Both the position numbers and the translations under genes were made by a program. Under the pieces are notes generated by a model, which was not told the DNA's origin, did not search any database, and saw only the letters and a program-made list of their open reading frames with translations. A stretch of DNA of 64,000 bases, from the NCBI GenBank assembly GCA_016713885.1, contig JADJOF010000001.1, positions 881,288-945,287 on the forward strand, given 5' to 3'. This document shows, one piece after another, positions 45,560 through 54,994 of the stretch (its first letter is position 1; every line of letters begins with the position of its first letter). This stretch comes from Bdellovibrionales bacterium (GTDB taxonomy: Bacteria > Bdellovibrionota > Bdellovibrionia > Bdellovibrionales > JAMPXM01).

Positions 45560-47561
45560 GTTCCTTGGTCCGAATAGTTGCGAAGTTTCATTTTTGATTT
45601 CAGATAGTACTCACCATCGACCGTATCGCGATCCATGATCTGTCGCCATTTGCTTTGCGCCTCTTTGACCTGTCCGACGCCCTCGTAGAGAATGGCATCT
45701 TCGTAAAGTGTGCGCAGTTGTGAGTTGAGCTCTTTCCTTACACGGGCAATAAATTCCGCTGCCTTCTCGCTCTTGGGATCAAACTCTTTTGCTCGCTTGG
45801 CGCCGTCAATAGCCTCTTTGTAGTTACGACTCTGATAGGCAGCATTGGCCGAGGCCAATGCCTCATCCACTTTCGTTGCAAGCATAGACTTAATTTTCAC
45901 GACGTTTTGTTGAGAACGTGTCTTGAGTCCATCGGGATCTGGCATTTGCGAAGCGATATGCTTGTTGAACGCGTCGATGGCTGGATACCACTGACCCTGC
46001 CTTTGTAGGGCGAGGGCTTTCTCGTGGAGCTCTCGGCCGCGATCAACTTTGTCTTGATAGTCGCGATGGGCCGAGAGTTTCGACGTGCGTTCGCCGACCC
46101 GTTTCTCGACCCGACCGATCAGGTCGATAACCAAGGGATTGGTCGGATCGAGTCCGATGGTGGGCGACAGACACTGGCGAATTTCATCCACACTGAATGT
46201 TCGATTGGCGATGGGATTACACTGTTGGATGTTGCGGTCGATGATACGCTTCTGCTCTTCGACACGCTTTTGTTCAGCCTCAATAAACGCCAGCTTCTCA
46301 GCATTGGCGCGCTGAGCGAGGCAGTCTTCCTCCATCGTCTTTGATCCTTCGTAACCTTCGGGCAGGATCTCGTGGAGTTTTTTGAGTTGTTCGTAAGCAT
46401 TCTCAAACTTGCCCTGCATGTAGAGATTCCGGGCTGTGACGTAGATCTCTTTAATCGTTTGTTTTTGCTGGGCCGAAAGCCGATCGATGCCGTTTCCTGA
46501 TCATTGGCTTTTCCGCCCTTGCTGTCAGAGTCCGTGCCAAAAGCGGCATAGAGCCCGATAATCACAATCGCAAGAATGGCGGCAAGACGGATCGTCTTTG
46601 CCTTTGAGTTTTTCTTGTCGTTGTCGGCAGCCCATTCGGCGCCATAGTTATCGATGCGAACGGCGCCACCGGGCCCCTGAAGGACGGGATAGTTGATCAT
46701 TTCATACTGAGCAACCGGAGCGAGCGGTGCCGCAAGTACGTTTGGTGAAATAGCGACTAAGCGTTTTTCAAAGTTCGGGTCGCGAACCTCGAAGTGGACC
46801 TTTAGAGCATTGACTGAAAGAACATCGCCGCTTTGCAGGAGGTGAGGCTCTTCGGGAACTAAAGGGGTGCCATTGAGCACGGTGCCATTGGCGCTTCCGA
46901 GGTCGGTGACAAAATACCCTTCAGGAGTTGAGGTGATCTCAAACTGACGTCGGCTGGCTTTGCGGTCTGGCAAGAAGATGTCACAAGTGTCTTCGCGTCC
47001 TGCGAGCCACTTTTTTCCATCGAGGTCGATACGCTGCTCACTTCCACTGCTTTTGACGATTCGAATCGATGGACGGCCAGGAAGCGAGACGCCGACATTG
47101 GTGGCGTCGTCGTTTCCTTCGAACGAATGCTGTTGATGCTGTGGTGGTACCGGTACGAGTGAGAGTGTGCCGCCCGGAGTGGCAGGAGGGGGCGGGGCAT
47201 CTTCGGAAAAGTTCTCGGCGCCTACGGCGGCAGAGCGGCTTGTCGGAACCGCTGCGGATACGGCAGAAGCCTCTTCGACGATACGGAAGTCGTAGGTCGC
47301 GACGTTGAAGACACTTGTTGGCGTCAGTTCAACTTCGGATATCGCCTCGCCGGCGACAATGATTTCGCCGAACTTTGATAGAACGGAAGCCTTCCAGATG
47401 CCATCGTGTCCAGCGACCTTAAAGTGTTGTCGAGAAATGCCGGGTTGCTCTTGCAGCTGGATAGCGCAACCTTCGGCGCGTCCGACGATGTACTCCTCGC
47501 CGGAACGCAACTGGATTGACGCGATCTCTTTACCATGGAGAAAAGCTTTGAGGGTTGCCAT
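45556..47561 (-). pseudogene. FHA-FHA membrane protein with TPR-like C-terminal domain, frame interrupted once
   Basis: About 668 residues after repair of one lost A (T on the + strand) near 46496, where QETASIGF should read QENGIDRLSAQQ. Order: a degenerate FHA (residues 1-95, VGRAEGCAIQLQ, GISRQHFKV), a Pro-rich linker, a canonical FHA (about 165-262, WLAGREDTCDIFLPDRKASRRQFEI and GSANGTVLNG), a transmembrane helix (about 325-345, LAAILAIVIIGLYAAF), then a long helical TPR-like region that faces outward if the topology is N-in. FHA domains bind phosphothreonine. Its ATG shares a base with the stop of the previous gene (TAATG) and its stop overlaps the next start, so it is translationally coupled on both sides. 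Confidence 0.75.
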
Positions 47562-48535
47562 TAAAACCGCCCCTCTTGAAGCACGTCACATTCCTTCTTC
47601 ATTGCCTCGGCCTGTTTATACTTTAGGTCCTCTTTATTGTTCATGAGCAACAGCGCTTTTTCGAGCGCCGATGAGCAGCGTGTATACATGTTCTTCTCGA
47701 GATAGCGACGTCCTTCGAGCGTGAGCTGGGTCACCGACTCGTCTCGCTGCTTCTCTGCAAGTCTGTAGTAGCGAAGTGCGAGTTGATGTTCGGGGTCAAT
47801 CGCTCGGGCCGTCTCAAAAGATCTCATTGCTCGAGAGTAGCTACCCTTCTGATAGTCGCGGAAGCCTTCAAGGTAGTGTCGCTGTGCCTCTTCGTAGCGA
47901 GTCTTCTCTTCTTCGGTTCTAAATGTTCTTTTCTTTGCTGCCGTCGCGGTACGGGCATCGCTTTCAGAAATTTCTTTCTCGATTTCAGAAGTCGTCTTCA
48001 GCCTCTTGTCGAGCTTCTTCGAGGCGCCGTCGGACATCCCAATATAAATCATACCGCCGATGATTCCGCTCATAATGAGGTAGAACATTCCCTTGCTATT
48101 CTTCTGTGGCGGAGCGGTCTTTGTGCGCGACGGAGCGGAGCTGGCGGCGCCGCCCATCACCGAAAGTGACGGCACACCTGCGACAGCCTGTGGCGCAAGG
48201 AGCTGCATAGCTTCGACGACGAAGGCGAGTTCTGACTCGCCGATTCGAATCATGTCGCCACCTTTGAGTGGCTGTTGTTCAGCGTGTCGGCCGTTGACGG
48301 TCAATTTGGCTTTTCCGCTGATGTCGTGAATAGTGATCTCTTCGGGAGTAAATTCGATTACGGCGGCATTTCGACTCACTCGAGGATCGTTGAGAACGAC
48401 GTTGTTCGATGTTGGATCACGGCCGATTGTGACTCGCGGAGGCAAAAGCTGATAAGTCGCGCCGGCATCGGGGCCACCGCGAACAGCGATTGTAAATTTA
48501 AATCCCGTACGAGGGATCGCCGGAGCCAAAGTCAC
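47561..48535 (-). CDS. FHA-domain membrane protein with TPR-like C-terminal domain
   Basis: A 324-residue protein. An FHA domain covers about residues 15-112: TIGRDPTSNNVVLNDPRVSRNAAVI holds the Arg/Ser phospho-loop and KLTVNGRHA the Asn loop. A Ser/Pro linker precedes a single transmembrane helix (about 152-170, MFYLIMSGIIGGMIYIGMS). The C-terminal half has TPR-type helices (RHYLEGFRDYQKGSYSRAMRSFETARAID). It starts 6 bases after FHA1 ends and overlaps the next FHA gene. The FHA-TM-TPR plan is shared with its neighbour at 45.6-47.6 kb. Confidence 0.8.
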   Translation of the reverse strand: MTLAPAIPRTGFKFTIAVRGGPDAGATYQLLPPRVTIGRDPTSNNVVLNDPRVSRNAAVIEFTPEEITIHDISGKAKLTVNGRHAEQQPLKGGDMIRIGESELAFVVEAMQLLAPQAVAGVPSLSVMGGAASSAPSRTKTAPPQKNSKGMFYLIMSGIIGGMIYIGMSDGASKKLDKRLKTTSEIEKEISESDARTATAAKKRTFRTEEEKTRYEEAQRHYLEGFRDYQKGSYSRAMRSFETARAIDPEHQLALRYYRLAEKQRDESVTQLTLEGRRYLEKNMYTRCSSALEKALLLMNNKEDLKYKQAEAMKKECDVLQEGRF

Positions 48536-48541
48536 TACCGT

Positions 48542-50221
48542 TTACCCTCCACTTCTTTGTAGCACGACCAAATACCAACCGGCCTCGCCAGAGTGATTGA
48601 GTACGGCTTGACCATTGATTTCGTATTTCTCACCCGAGAATGGGATTTCGCTAAAAGCAATCGACCCCATTTGCTCGCGCATTCGCGGAAGGAGTTCGCG
48701 CAGGTTTGCTTGGAGGGCCGGATCTGGAACTTCATTGATCGTTCGACCGACGAGCGCGCCCGCCGAACCGATCAGATGATCGAAAGCGCTATTGGTGGCG
48801 ATGACGCGATCATCGATCGCATTGATGCTAAGTGCGGGCGTGTTCAACATGCGAACGACATTGGAGGCTTCGATGTCGCGGTTGATGACGCCACCACTGA
48901 TACCGCCAAAAGCCTGGCCGCTGCCGTTGGCTGCGCGATTCAGTGCCGAGTTCACATTCGAAATCAGCTTTTCAAGTAGTGGATATTGATAGGGAGTCGC
49001 CAAATCATCGCGCCCTTCGCGAAGGGCATCATTGAGCTGTGTGCTGAGCAGTTCGACCGGATGTTCGACGACGCGGCTGAGGAAGAAAAAGAGCACGCCA
49101 CCGAGCAGAGCTGCGACAAGGAAGATCTGAAGAAAGAGTCCCATGGTCTGGGCGGGGCTCATCGCCATCGATCCCATATCATAAAGAACGACAGCGTAGG
49201 CGGCAGCCTCTTGTGAGCCGGTGTCGGGATTGTAACGCGAGATGGGGACCGCAACGCCGAGTGTTGAGTCTCCTGTGAATCCGTCAGTCTCTCGCTCTTC
49301 GCGTCGCGCCTGATTTACAAACGGCATTTTAGCGAATTCGCCACGTTTGTTGGCGGGCGCGAGAATCGTTCCGTCTTTGTTGATGATAACGGCAGTTGAG
49401 ACGCCCTCTTCAAGCTCGGCGAGTCGAACGGTGACCGCCACTTCGTTTTTCTCGAGAATGGCCTGGCGATTGATAGCGGCTAGGTTTCGCGCGATTGTCT
49501 TTGCTCGGCGGACGCTTTCTTGCCGAATGCTCGACTTGGTCAAGGTCACCATCGGAATGGTTGCCACAAACGTCAATACAACAGCATAGATGGCAATCAG
49601 AAGGAGTAGGCCCTGGCGATAATTCATGCGTTGAATGAGACTGTAAATCCCAGGCATTGCGACGTGATCAAGGTAGAGTCTTAGGTTCTCTAGCAAATCG
49701 AAGAGAGCATTTCCGCTCGAGGCCACTCGCGGACGCATATCGTGTTCGACTTCAGCATGGACTTCTTGGGCGACCTGCGCACCTGGATCTGGATATGCTT
49801 GTGCGGCCATCGGCTGCTGCTGAGCCGGCATGGCGAGGGCGCCGTTGCCAGCCCAGGCCGGCATCGGCGCAAGACCATTCTGCATATTTTGAACATGACG
49901 AGGATCGACTCCAGCTGGAAGTTTCATAATATCAATAATGAGATCATGAAATGTGAGCTTGTCTCCGGCTTGTAACTTTTGATTTTGAACGCGAAGGCCA
50001 TTCACGAAGGTGCCGTTTCGTGAATTCATGTCGGTGATGATGACTTTTCCATCGTCGGTAACGAGAACAGTCGCATGTTCTTTTGAAACCGCATTCGAAG
50101 CCAGTTTGATCTGACAGTTTGGGCTGCGGCCGATGACATTGTATCCCACAGTGAGCGGCATGATTTGTCCGGCCTGTGGTCCGCTGAGGACTCGGATGGC
50201 CCAGGTTTCACGACTCGACAT
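48542..50221 (-). CDS. FHA-Cache-HAMP-PAS-like transmembrane sensor protein
   Basis: A 559-residue protein. N-terminal FHA domain (residues 20-97: VIGRSPNCQIKLASNAVSKEHA, SRNGTFVNG), a Gln/Ala/Pro linker, transmembrane helix 1 (204-224), an extracytoplasmic sensor region (230-355, with a Cache-like TAVIINKDGTILAPANKRG), transmembrane helix 2 (360-381), a HAMP-like segment, and a PAS-like domain at the end (about 455-559, LSINAIDDRVIATNSAFDHLIG). It has no kinase, cyclase or methyl-acceptor output. It could couple an outside signal to a phosphothreonine partner through its FHA domain. It overlaps DUF192 at its start by 13 bases. Confidence 0.78.
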   Translation of the reverse strand: MSSRETWAIRVLSGPQAGQIMPLTVGYNVIGRSPNCQIKLASNAVSKEHATVLVTDDGKVIITDMNSRNGTFVNGLRVQNQKLQAGDKLTFHDLIIDIMKLPAGVDPRHVQNMQNGLAPMPAWAGNGALAMPAQQQPMAAQAYPDPGAQVAQEVHAEVEHDMRPRVASSGNALFDLLENLRLYLDHVAMPGIYSLIQRMNYRQGLLLLIAIYAVVLTFVATIPMVTLTKSSIRQESVRRAKTIARNLAAINRQAILEKNEVAVTVRLAELEEGVSTAVIINKDGTILAPANKRGEFAKMPFVNQARREERETDGFTGDSTLGVAVPISRYNPDTGSQEAAAYAVVLYDMGSMAMSPAQTMGLFLQIFLVAALLGGVLFFFLSRVVEHPVELLSTQLNDALREGRDDLATPYQYPLLEKLISNVNSALNRAANGSGQAFGGISGGVINRDIEASNVVRMLNTPALSINAIDDRVIATNSAFDHLIGSAGALVGRTINEVPDPALQANLRELLPRMREQMGSIAFSEIPFSGEKYEINGQAVLNHSGEAGWYLVVLQRSGG

Positions 50222-50543
50222 AGAGTTGATCTCCTGGGTTGAGGGTTGAGGGAAGAGTGCCGGCCGCGACCTCGATGACGCTTGTCGCTTTGAGACGTGG
50301 CAGCGTCACTCGCCAGGGCGGCAAATTGCGGTAAACATGAACAACGTGCAATGAGCTATCAACAAAGATGGCGTCGATGGCGAATCGCATAAACCAAGTA
50401 TGGATCGAGTTACAGCGTTTGATCCAGAGTCCCTGGCTTTCTGGTAGTGAAGCACGGCCGAGTAGACCCTTACTTCGCTTTGCAAATGAACTTGCGACTT
50501 CGAGATCGCTTACGAGCACCGTGCCATTGTGAAGGAGGCGCAT
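50208..50543 (-). CDS. DUF192 family protein
   Basis: About 111 residues, a DUF192 protein: RSKGLLGRASLPESQGLWI, the CNSIHTWFMRFAIDAIFVD core and the VIEVAAGT strand are the family signature. The function of the family is unknown. The start chosen is the ATG at 50543, one base inside the tadC stop (TGATG), with GGAGGTGG 6 bases upstream. A GTG at 50546 is in the same frame. It overlaps the FHA sensor gene that follows. Confidence 0.9.
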   Translation of the reverse strand: MRLLHNGTVLVSDLEVASSFAKRSKGLLGRASLPESQGLWIKRCNSIHTWFMRFAIDAIFVDSSLHVVHVYRNLPPWRVTLPRLKATSVIEVAAGTLPSTLNPGDQLYVES

Positions 50544-51448
50544 CACTGTCCACCTCCATAAATAAACTGCAGTGCAACAGGTGCGAAGACCATGATGAAC
50601 ACGGCAGGCAAGATAAACACGACGAGTGGAATCAAAATCTTCTGTGAGGCCTTGGCGCCTTCTTTTTCTGCGCGAACAAAGCGTTCAAGGCGCATCTGTG
50701 CGGATTGATCCTTTAAGACACGCGCGATGCTGACGCCGGTTGCGTCAGAGTCGATCACGACGTTAACCAGTGATTTGATCTCTGGAACATCGCATCGATT
50801 GTCGAGACCACGCAGAGCTTCGGCTCTTGAGCTGCCGAGAGTAATATCGCGCAAGACCTGGTTGAACTCGCCAGCCAATACGCTGTCGGCGTTTGCTTTT
50901 TCAACGATAGCCTGAATGGCTCCTTGAAAGTCTTTGCCGGCCTCGACGGCAAGCGCCATGAGATCAACAAAGAATGGGAGCTCGGTTATCATTGAGCTCT
51001 GACGGTCAGAGCGCATTTTCTTTGCGTGCGAATCCGGCATGCCCCAACCAATCAGCGCAATAAACAAGAATACGGGTACGGGATAGTTCAACTGCAATGC
51101 AAAGTTCAATACGAGTGCGATGATCGGGAGCACGACGCCCCAGAGTAGTTTTAGTCCGATGAACTCGTCGACGTTGAGTTCGGCGGTGAGACCTGACGTG
51201 ATGAGTTTATGTTCGATTTTCTTGCGCCACCGCGGATCTTTAAAGCGAACGGCATAGTGAATTGTAAATTGATGAACAAGCGATCTTGAGATCTCGATGA
51301 GTTTCGACTTGGATTTTTCTGGTGCATTACCTGAAGCCCAGGACAGCGCTTGCATTCCTTCGTCTTTCGCAAGCAGCGACGAGACAAAGAAATACACCGA
51401 CACACCTGTGACAAGGATGAGGCCCATCGGTAGTAAATCACTTCCCAT
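50543..51448 (-). CDS. tadC: TadC-like pilus/secretion inner-membrane protein (T2SS_F family)
   Basis: A 301-residue integral membrane protein of the type II secretion F/TadC family. One helix near the N-terminus (LILVTGVSVYFFVSSLL), a pair in the middle (LLWGVVLPIIALVLNFAL) and one at the end (ILIPLVVFILPAVFIMVF) flank two cytoplasmic domains with the TadC pattern ELPFFVDLMALAVEAGKDFQGAI and LIDSDATGVSIARVLKDQSAQMRLERFVRAEKEG. It forms the inner-membrane platform for Flp/Tad pilus assembly. The ATG at 51448 has AAGGTG upstream. No TadA, TadB, RcpA or pilin gene is seen; only FHA genes follow. The oppositely oriented maf gene starts 28 bases away. Confidence 0.85.
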   Translation of the reverse strand: MGSDLLPMGLILVTGVSVYFFVSSLLAKDEGMQALSWASGNAPEKSKSKLIEISRSLVHQFTIHYAVRFKDPRWRKKIEHKLITSGLTAELNVDEFIGLKLLWGVVLPIIALVLNFALQLNYPVPVFLFIALIGWGMPDSHAKKMRSDRQSSMITELPFFVDLMALAVEAGKDFQGAIQAIVEKANADSVLAGEFNQVLRDITLGSSRAEALRGLDNRCDVPEIKSLVNVVIDSDATGVSIARVLKDQSAQMRLERFVRAEKEGAKASQKILIPLVVFILPAVFIMVFAPVALQFIYGGGQ

Positions 51449-51476
51449 CAATCACCTTCCGTGATGTAAGAGAGAC

Positions 51477-52799
51477 ATGAATGTTCGCAGTCTCGTTTTG
51501 GCATCGCAGTCGCCACGTCGAAGACAAATCCTTTCGTTGGCAGGGTTCGAGTTCGACATCCTCCCTTCTCAAATATCGGAAATTCCCGATGAAAACCTGA
51601 ATCTGGCCCAGCAAATTCGACAGCTGGCTCACGACAAGGCCGAGGCCTGTCTCAAAATGAGAAACCCATTGAAAGGACAAGGGGTTTTGATCCTTGCAGC
51701 CGACACGATGGTGGCCTTGGCTGGCCAAACATTGGGCAAGCCCAAGGACGAGAATCAAGCGCGTCAATTTCTTGAGCAGCTCTCGGGCCAGACTCACGTC
51801 GTGCTCACTGGACTTTCGCTCTATGATGTCGACACCGAAACTTGGGCCGAATCTGTTGTTGAAACCAAGGTGCATTTTCGCGAACTGACCGCTCAGGAGA
51901 TTGAGCACTATGTTCTTTCGGGTGATCCCATGGACAAGGCCGGTGGCTATGGCATTCAGGGCGAGGCCGGTGCCTTTGTTCAGCGAATCGAGGGACCGTT
52001 CGACAACGTCGTTGGGCTCCCTCTCGACGAGCTGAAGCGTTTGCTTGCAGAAAACCGATGGGAGATTCGCATGCGAGCCTCACCGGTACAGGAAGGTCTG
52101 CACAGCGTTCGACAACAGATATCGAAAGCCTGCGTCCAATGTCATCGGGCACCGTCGAGCGTGAAGCTGATCGCTGTGTCGAAGACGAAGTCGGCAGAAG
52201 CCGTGATGGAAGCAATTGCGGCAGAGCAGCTGGAGTTTGGTGAGAACTACGTCCAAGAGGCTGTGGATAAGCAAGTGGAGGTTGCGCAGTTGCAACAGAT
52301 CGCTGGCGTCGATCGAAAGGTGAGCTGGCACTTCATCGGCGGCCTTCAGAGCAAGAAGGTTAAGGCCGTTGTCGGGTCGTTTGCATTGATTCATTCCGTC
52401 GACCGCGAATCATTGGTTTTGGAAATTGAGAAGCGCGCAGCGGAGAAGAAAATAGTGCAGAATATTCTATTGCAGGTGAATATTGCGAACGAAAAAACAA
52501 AGTCCGGAGCGAGTGTTCAGGATTTTACTTCGCTTGTTGAGCTGGCCGCTCGTCAGCCTCACGTTCGGGTTTGCGGTGTCATGGCGCTTCCTCCGCTTGT
52601 TGAAGATGAAGCATTGGCGCGTCGGCAGTGTGCCGAAGTTCGCGCCGTGTTCGAATTGGCCAAGCGCCATCTTTCGAACGACCAGCAGCAGTTCTTCACC
52701 GAAATGTCGATGGGAACAACGCACGACTTTGCCGCGGCTATTGCAGAAGGCGCGACGATGGTTCGTGTGGGGACCGCGATCTTCGGAGCTCGGCAGTAG
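51477..52799 (+). CDS. fusion of Maf nucleotide pyrophosphatase and YggS/PLP-binding protein
   Basis: A 440-residue frame with two complete domains. Residues 1-192 are Maf: the LVLASQSPRRRQIL start, LAADTMVAL, and GEAGAFVQRIEGPFDNVVGLP of dTTP/UTP or 7-methyl-GTP pyrophosphatases. Residues 193-440 are YggS: KLIAVSKTK holds the PLP Lys, then FGENYVQE, WHFIGGLQSKK, VNIANEKTKSG and MSMGTTHDF, all PLPBP motifs. GGGAG stands 7 bases before the internal Met (ATG 52070 region), as if YggS once had its own start. No alternative frame ends near the join, so only a lost stop codon, not an indel, could have made it artificially. yggS-proC-divIVA-like order follows. Confidence 0.82.
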   Translation: MNVRSLVLASQSPRRRQILSLAGFEFDILPSQISEIPDENLNLAQQIRQLAHDKAEACLKMRNPLKGQGVLILAADTMVALAGQTLGKPKDENQARQFLEQLSGQTHVVLTGLSLYDVDTETWAESVVETKVHFRELTAQEIEHYVLSGDPMDKAGGYGIQGEAGAFVQRIEGPFDNVVGLPLDELKRLLAENRWEIRMRASPVQEGLHSVRQQISKACVQCHRAPSSVKLIAVSKTKSAEAVMEAIAAEQLEFGENYVQEAVDKQVEVAQLQQIAGVDRKVSWHFIGGLQSKKVKAVVGSFALIHSVDRESLVLEIEKRAAEKKIVQNILLQVNIANEKTKSGASVQDFTSLVELAARQPHVRVCGVMALPPLVEDEALARRQCAEVRAVFELAKRHLSNDQQQFFTEMSMGTTHDFAAAIAEGATMVRVGTAIFGARQ

Positions 52800-52829
52800 G
52801 CCGTTTCTGATTTAATTCTGAATCAATAA

Positions 52830-53363
52830 TCAATTGACGATCAATAATTGGCAATTGTCGTTTTCAGAACTCAGATGTCCTTTCAAGCAAGAAAGGCTGA
52901 GGCTCAGATCCTCGGTATTGAGGTACTTCATAAAGTATCCGGCATGTTGCAGGACAGGCACGTCAATCGCTTCAAAGAGAAATTGAATCGTTTGGGGTTC
53001 ATTGAGGGTCGCGCGAATCATGTTTGGTGTGTATTCAACGTCAATATGGTTGCTGCCTGAGACTTTGGTGATGTCTGCTCCACATGTGAATTTTGGACCC
53101 GAGTATTGAGCGCAGTAGAAAGACACGGTGCCGGTGTCGTCTCTGAAGCGCTTCATCATCGCTCTTTTGCCGCTTGGATCAGTACCCATTGCTTCTGGAA
53201 GCTTGAGTTTGAAATAGATGTCGCGGGCTTCTTGCGCTTGATCGATAACGATCGAAACGGCGTTCGGTGTTTCGGTGATAGTGGCCTTTGCTGGTGAGCC
53301 GGCGCCAAACAGGATCATGAGAGTGGCGGCAGTGACGAAATGGAATTTCTGAAACGACGTCAT
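52830..53363 (-). CDS. exported hypothetical protein
   Basis: A 177-residue protein with a signal peptide (residues 1-28, GSPAKA). The mature part has four Cys (YCAQY, FTCGAD, LSCLKGH, DNCQL) and an alternating alpha/beta pattern (FLFEAIDVPVLQHAGYF). No family is recognised. It is read against the Maf-YggS/proC strand and stands alone between them. Confidence 0.6.
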   Translation of the reverse strand: MTSFQKFHFVTAATLMILFGAGSPAKATITETPNAVSIVIDQAQEARDIYFKLKLPEAMGTDPSGKRAMMKRFRDDTGTVSFYCAQYSGPKFTCGADITKVSGSNHIDVEYTPNMIRATLNEPQTIQFLFEAIDVPVLQHAGYFMKYLNTEDLSLSLSCLKGHLSSENDNCQLLIVN

Positions 53364-53469
53364 GACAGTGCTCCAATCGGTTCGTTATCTGTTGATTTAC
53401 CGAGGAACCGGAAAAAAAGAAATGTGTATCATTGTTGCGCCTCGGTAGAAGGTCGCGCATGATGAATCA

Positions 53470-54295
53470 ATGATCTACCAAAAGATCGGCTTTATTGGGA
53501 CCGGCCACATGGGCCAAGCGATGATCCAGGCGTTGGCTGAAAGCGGCAAAGTTCCGGTCTCGAAGCTCTATGCGTCGAATCGGTCACCGGGAAAACTCAA
53601 ACGTGTGCAAGAGCAGTTTGGAATCAACGTCGTTGCGAACAACGAAGAGCTGATCGACATCTGCGACATCGTCATTATCGCAGTAAAACCACAAGATTTG
53701 ACCGCGGTTATCGAGCCCGTCGCCTCGAGCTTTCTCCTGGGCAAATCGTGATCTCGCTTGCTGCGGGCTACTCGCTCCGTTCGCTTCAAAAACTACTGCC
53801 AACAGTAAAGGTTTGGTGCGTGTTATGCCTAACACGCCGGCGACGATTCGCCGCGCTGTACTTGGTTACTGCATGGGCCCGGGCGCTGATATCTATGCCC
53901 CAGTTATTGAGGAGCTATTCTCGCCTCTTGGCCTTGTCGTGCCTGCGCCTGAAGGAGAGTTGTTCGAGGCGCTCACGGTGAGCTGCGGATCTGGGCCAGG
54001 GTTTATTTTCGAAGTGATGCAATACTGGCAAGAGTGGGTTGAAGAGCACGGCTTTGAGTCCGACGTCGCGAGGAAGATGGTCGTTCAGACTTTTCTGGGT
54101 GCGGCGGAGCTTGCGGCAAAGTCAGCTGATATGCCACTTCACGATCTCCAGGACCGGGTTGTTTCCAAAAAGGGAGTCACTGCAGCTGGACTTCAGTCGA
54201 TGCGTGAACTCGAGATCGAGCGCGCGCTTCGCTACAGTTTCGAGAAGGCCGTACTTCGCGACCAGGAATTGGCTCGCGGGACAGCGAAAGACTGA
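53470..54295 (+). pseudogene. proC: pyrroline-5-carboxylate reductase, frame interrupted twice
   Basis: About 275 residues after repair. IGFIGTGHMGQAMIQAL is the NADPH-binding start, IIAVKPQDL and VRVMPNTPATIRRA follow, and the C-terminal signature ALTVSCGSGPGFIFEV and VVSKKGVTAAGLQSM are present. The last step of proline synthesis is its job. Lesions: the TTT at about 53731 should be TTTT (restores EPVASSFSPGQIVISLAAGYS), and the GG at about 53813 should be GGG (restores TVKGLVRVMPN). Both are single-base losses in runs. proC between yggS and divIVA is the usual cluster, so this is the expected gene. Confidence 0.88.
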
Positions 54296-54377
54296 AACTA
54301 GACCTAGGGCCGTTGTCGAAGGTCCAGCAACTCTCGTATCCTGATTAAGTCTAATCATCGGTCCCAGGGAGGGAATC

Positions 54378-54965
54378 GTGAGAATTGCTCCGATCGACAT
54401 CGCTCATAAGAGCTTCAATCGCAAAGTTATGGGTCTCGATTCTGACGAAGTTGCAAACTTCCTTCGCGATATCGCGGATCAAATGGAAGAGCTCATCCGT
54501 GAGCGCAATTCACTGAAAGAAATCGCTCGTCAAAAAGACATTCAGCTCATGGAGTACAAAGAGCGGGACGACACTTTGAAGGCGACACTCGCGACGGCAA
54601 CGAAAATGTGCGAACAGATTCGTCAGGATGCCGAGCGTGAAGCCAAGCTCATCATCAACGACGCCTCACAGAAGGCCGAAGTCGTGATGCGCGATGGTCG
54701 AGATCAATTGAAGCGTCTGTATCAAGAAATCGCCGACATCAAGAAGCTTCGCATGCAGTTCGAGGGGAATTTGAAAGCGGTCTGCCAGGCGCATATCTCG
54801 ATGGTCGAATCGAGCCACATGCATCTCCCCGACCCACAAATCAATCTAGCCCACGCGGCAAACGTCACGCACGCTCAGGCGCCGATGGCGAACCAAGCTT
54901 CCGCGCCCGCAGCAGCTGCTCCGCAGCAGCAGGGACCTCGTTTCCGCACAACGCCCAACGTGTAG
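54378..54965 (+). CDS. divIVA: DivIVA-domain protein
   Basis: A 195-residue protein with a DivIVA N-terminus (IAPIDIAHKSFNRKVMGLDSDEVANFLRDIADQME) and a long coiled coil to about residue 140, ending in an Ala/Gln/Pro-rich tail. DivIVA binds curved membrane at poles and septa and recruits partners. A GTG start with GGGAGGG six bases upstream is used. The yggS-proC-divIVA order is shared with many bacteria. A strong terminator follows at 54995. Confidence 0.88.
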   Translation: MRIAPIDIAHKSFNRKVMGLDSDEVANFLRDIADQMEELIRERNSLKEIARQKDIQLMEYKERDDTLKATLATATKMCEQIRQDAEREAKLIINDASQKAEVVMRDGRDQLKRLYQEIADIKKLRMQFEGNLKAVCQAHISMVESSHMHLPDPQINLAHAANVTHAQAPMANQASAPAAAAPQQQGPRFRTTPNV

Positions 54966-54994
54966 TCGACCAGCATCATCAAAACGACAAATAG

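Noticed and set aside
50543..51448. tadC as evidence for a complete Tad pilus locus in this window
   Set aside because: No TadA ATPase, TadB, secretin, prepilin peptidase or pilin frame was found on either side.
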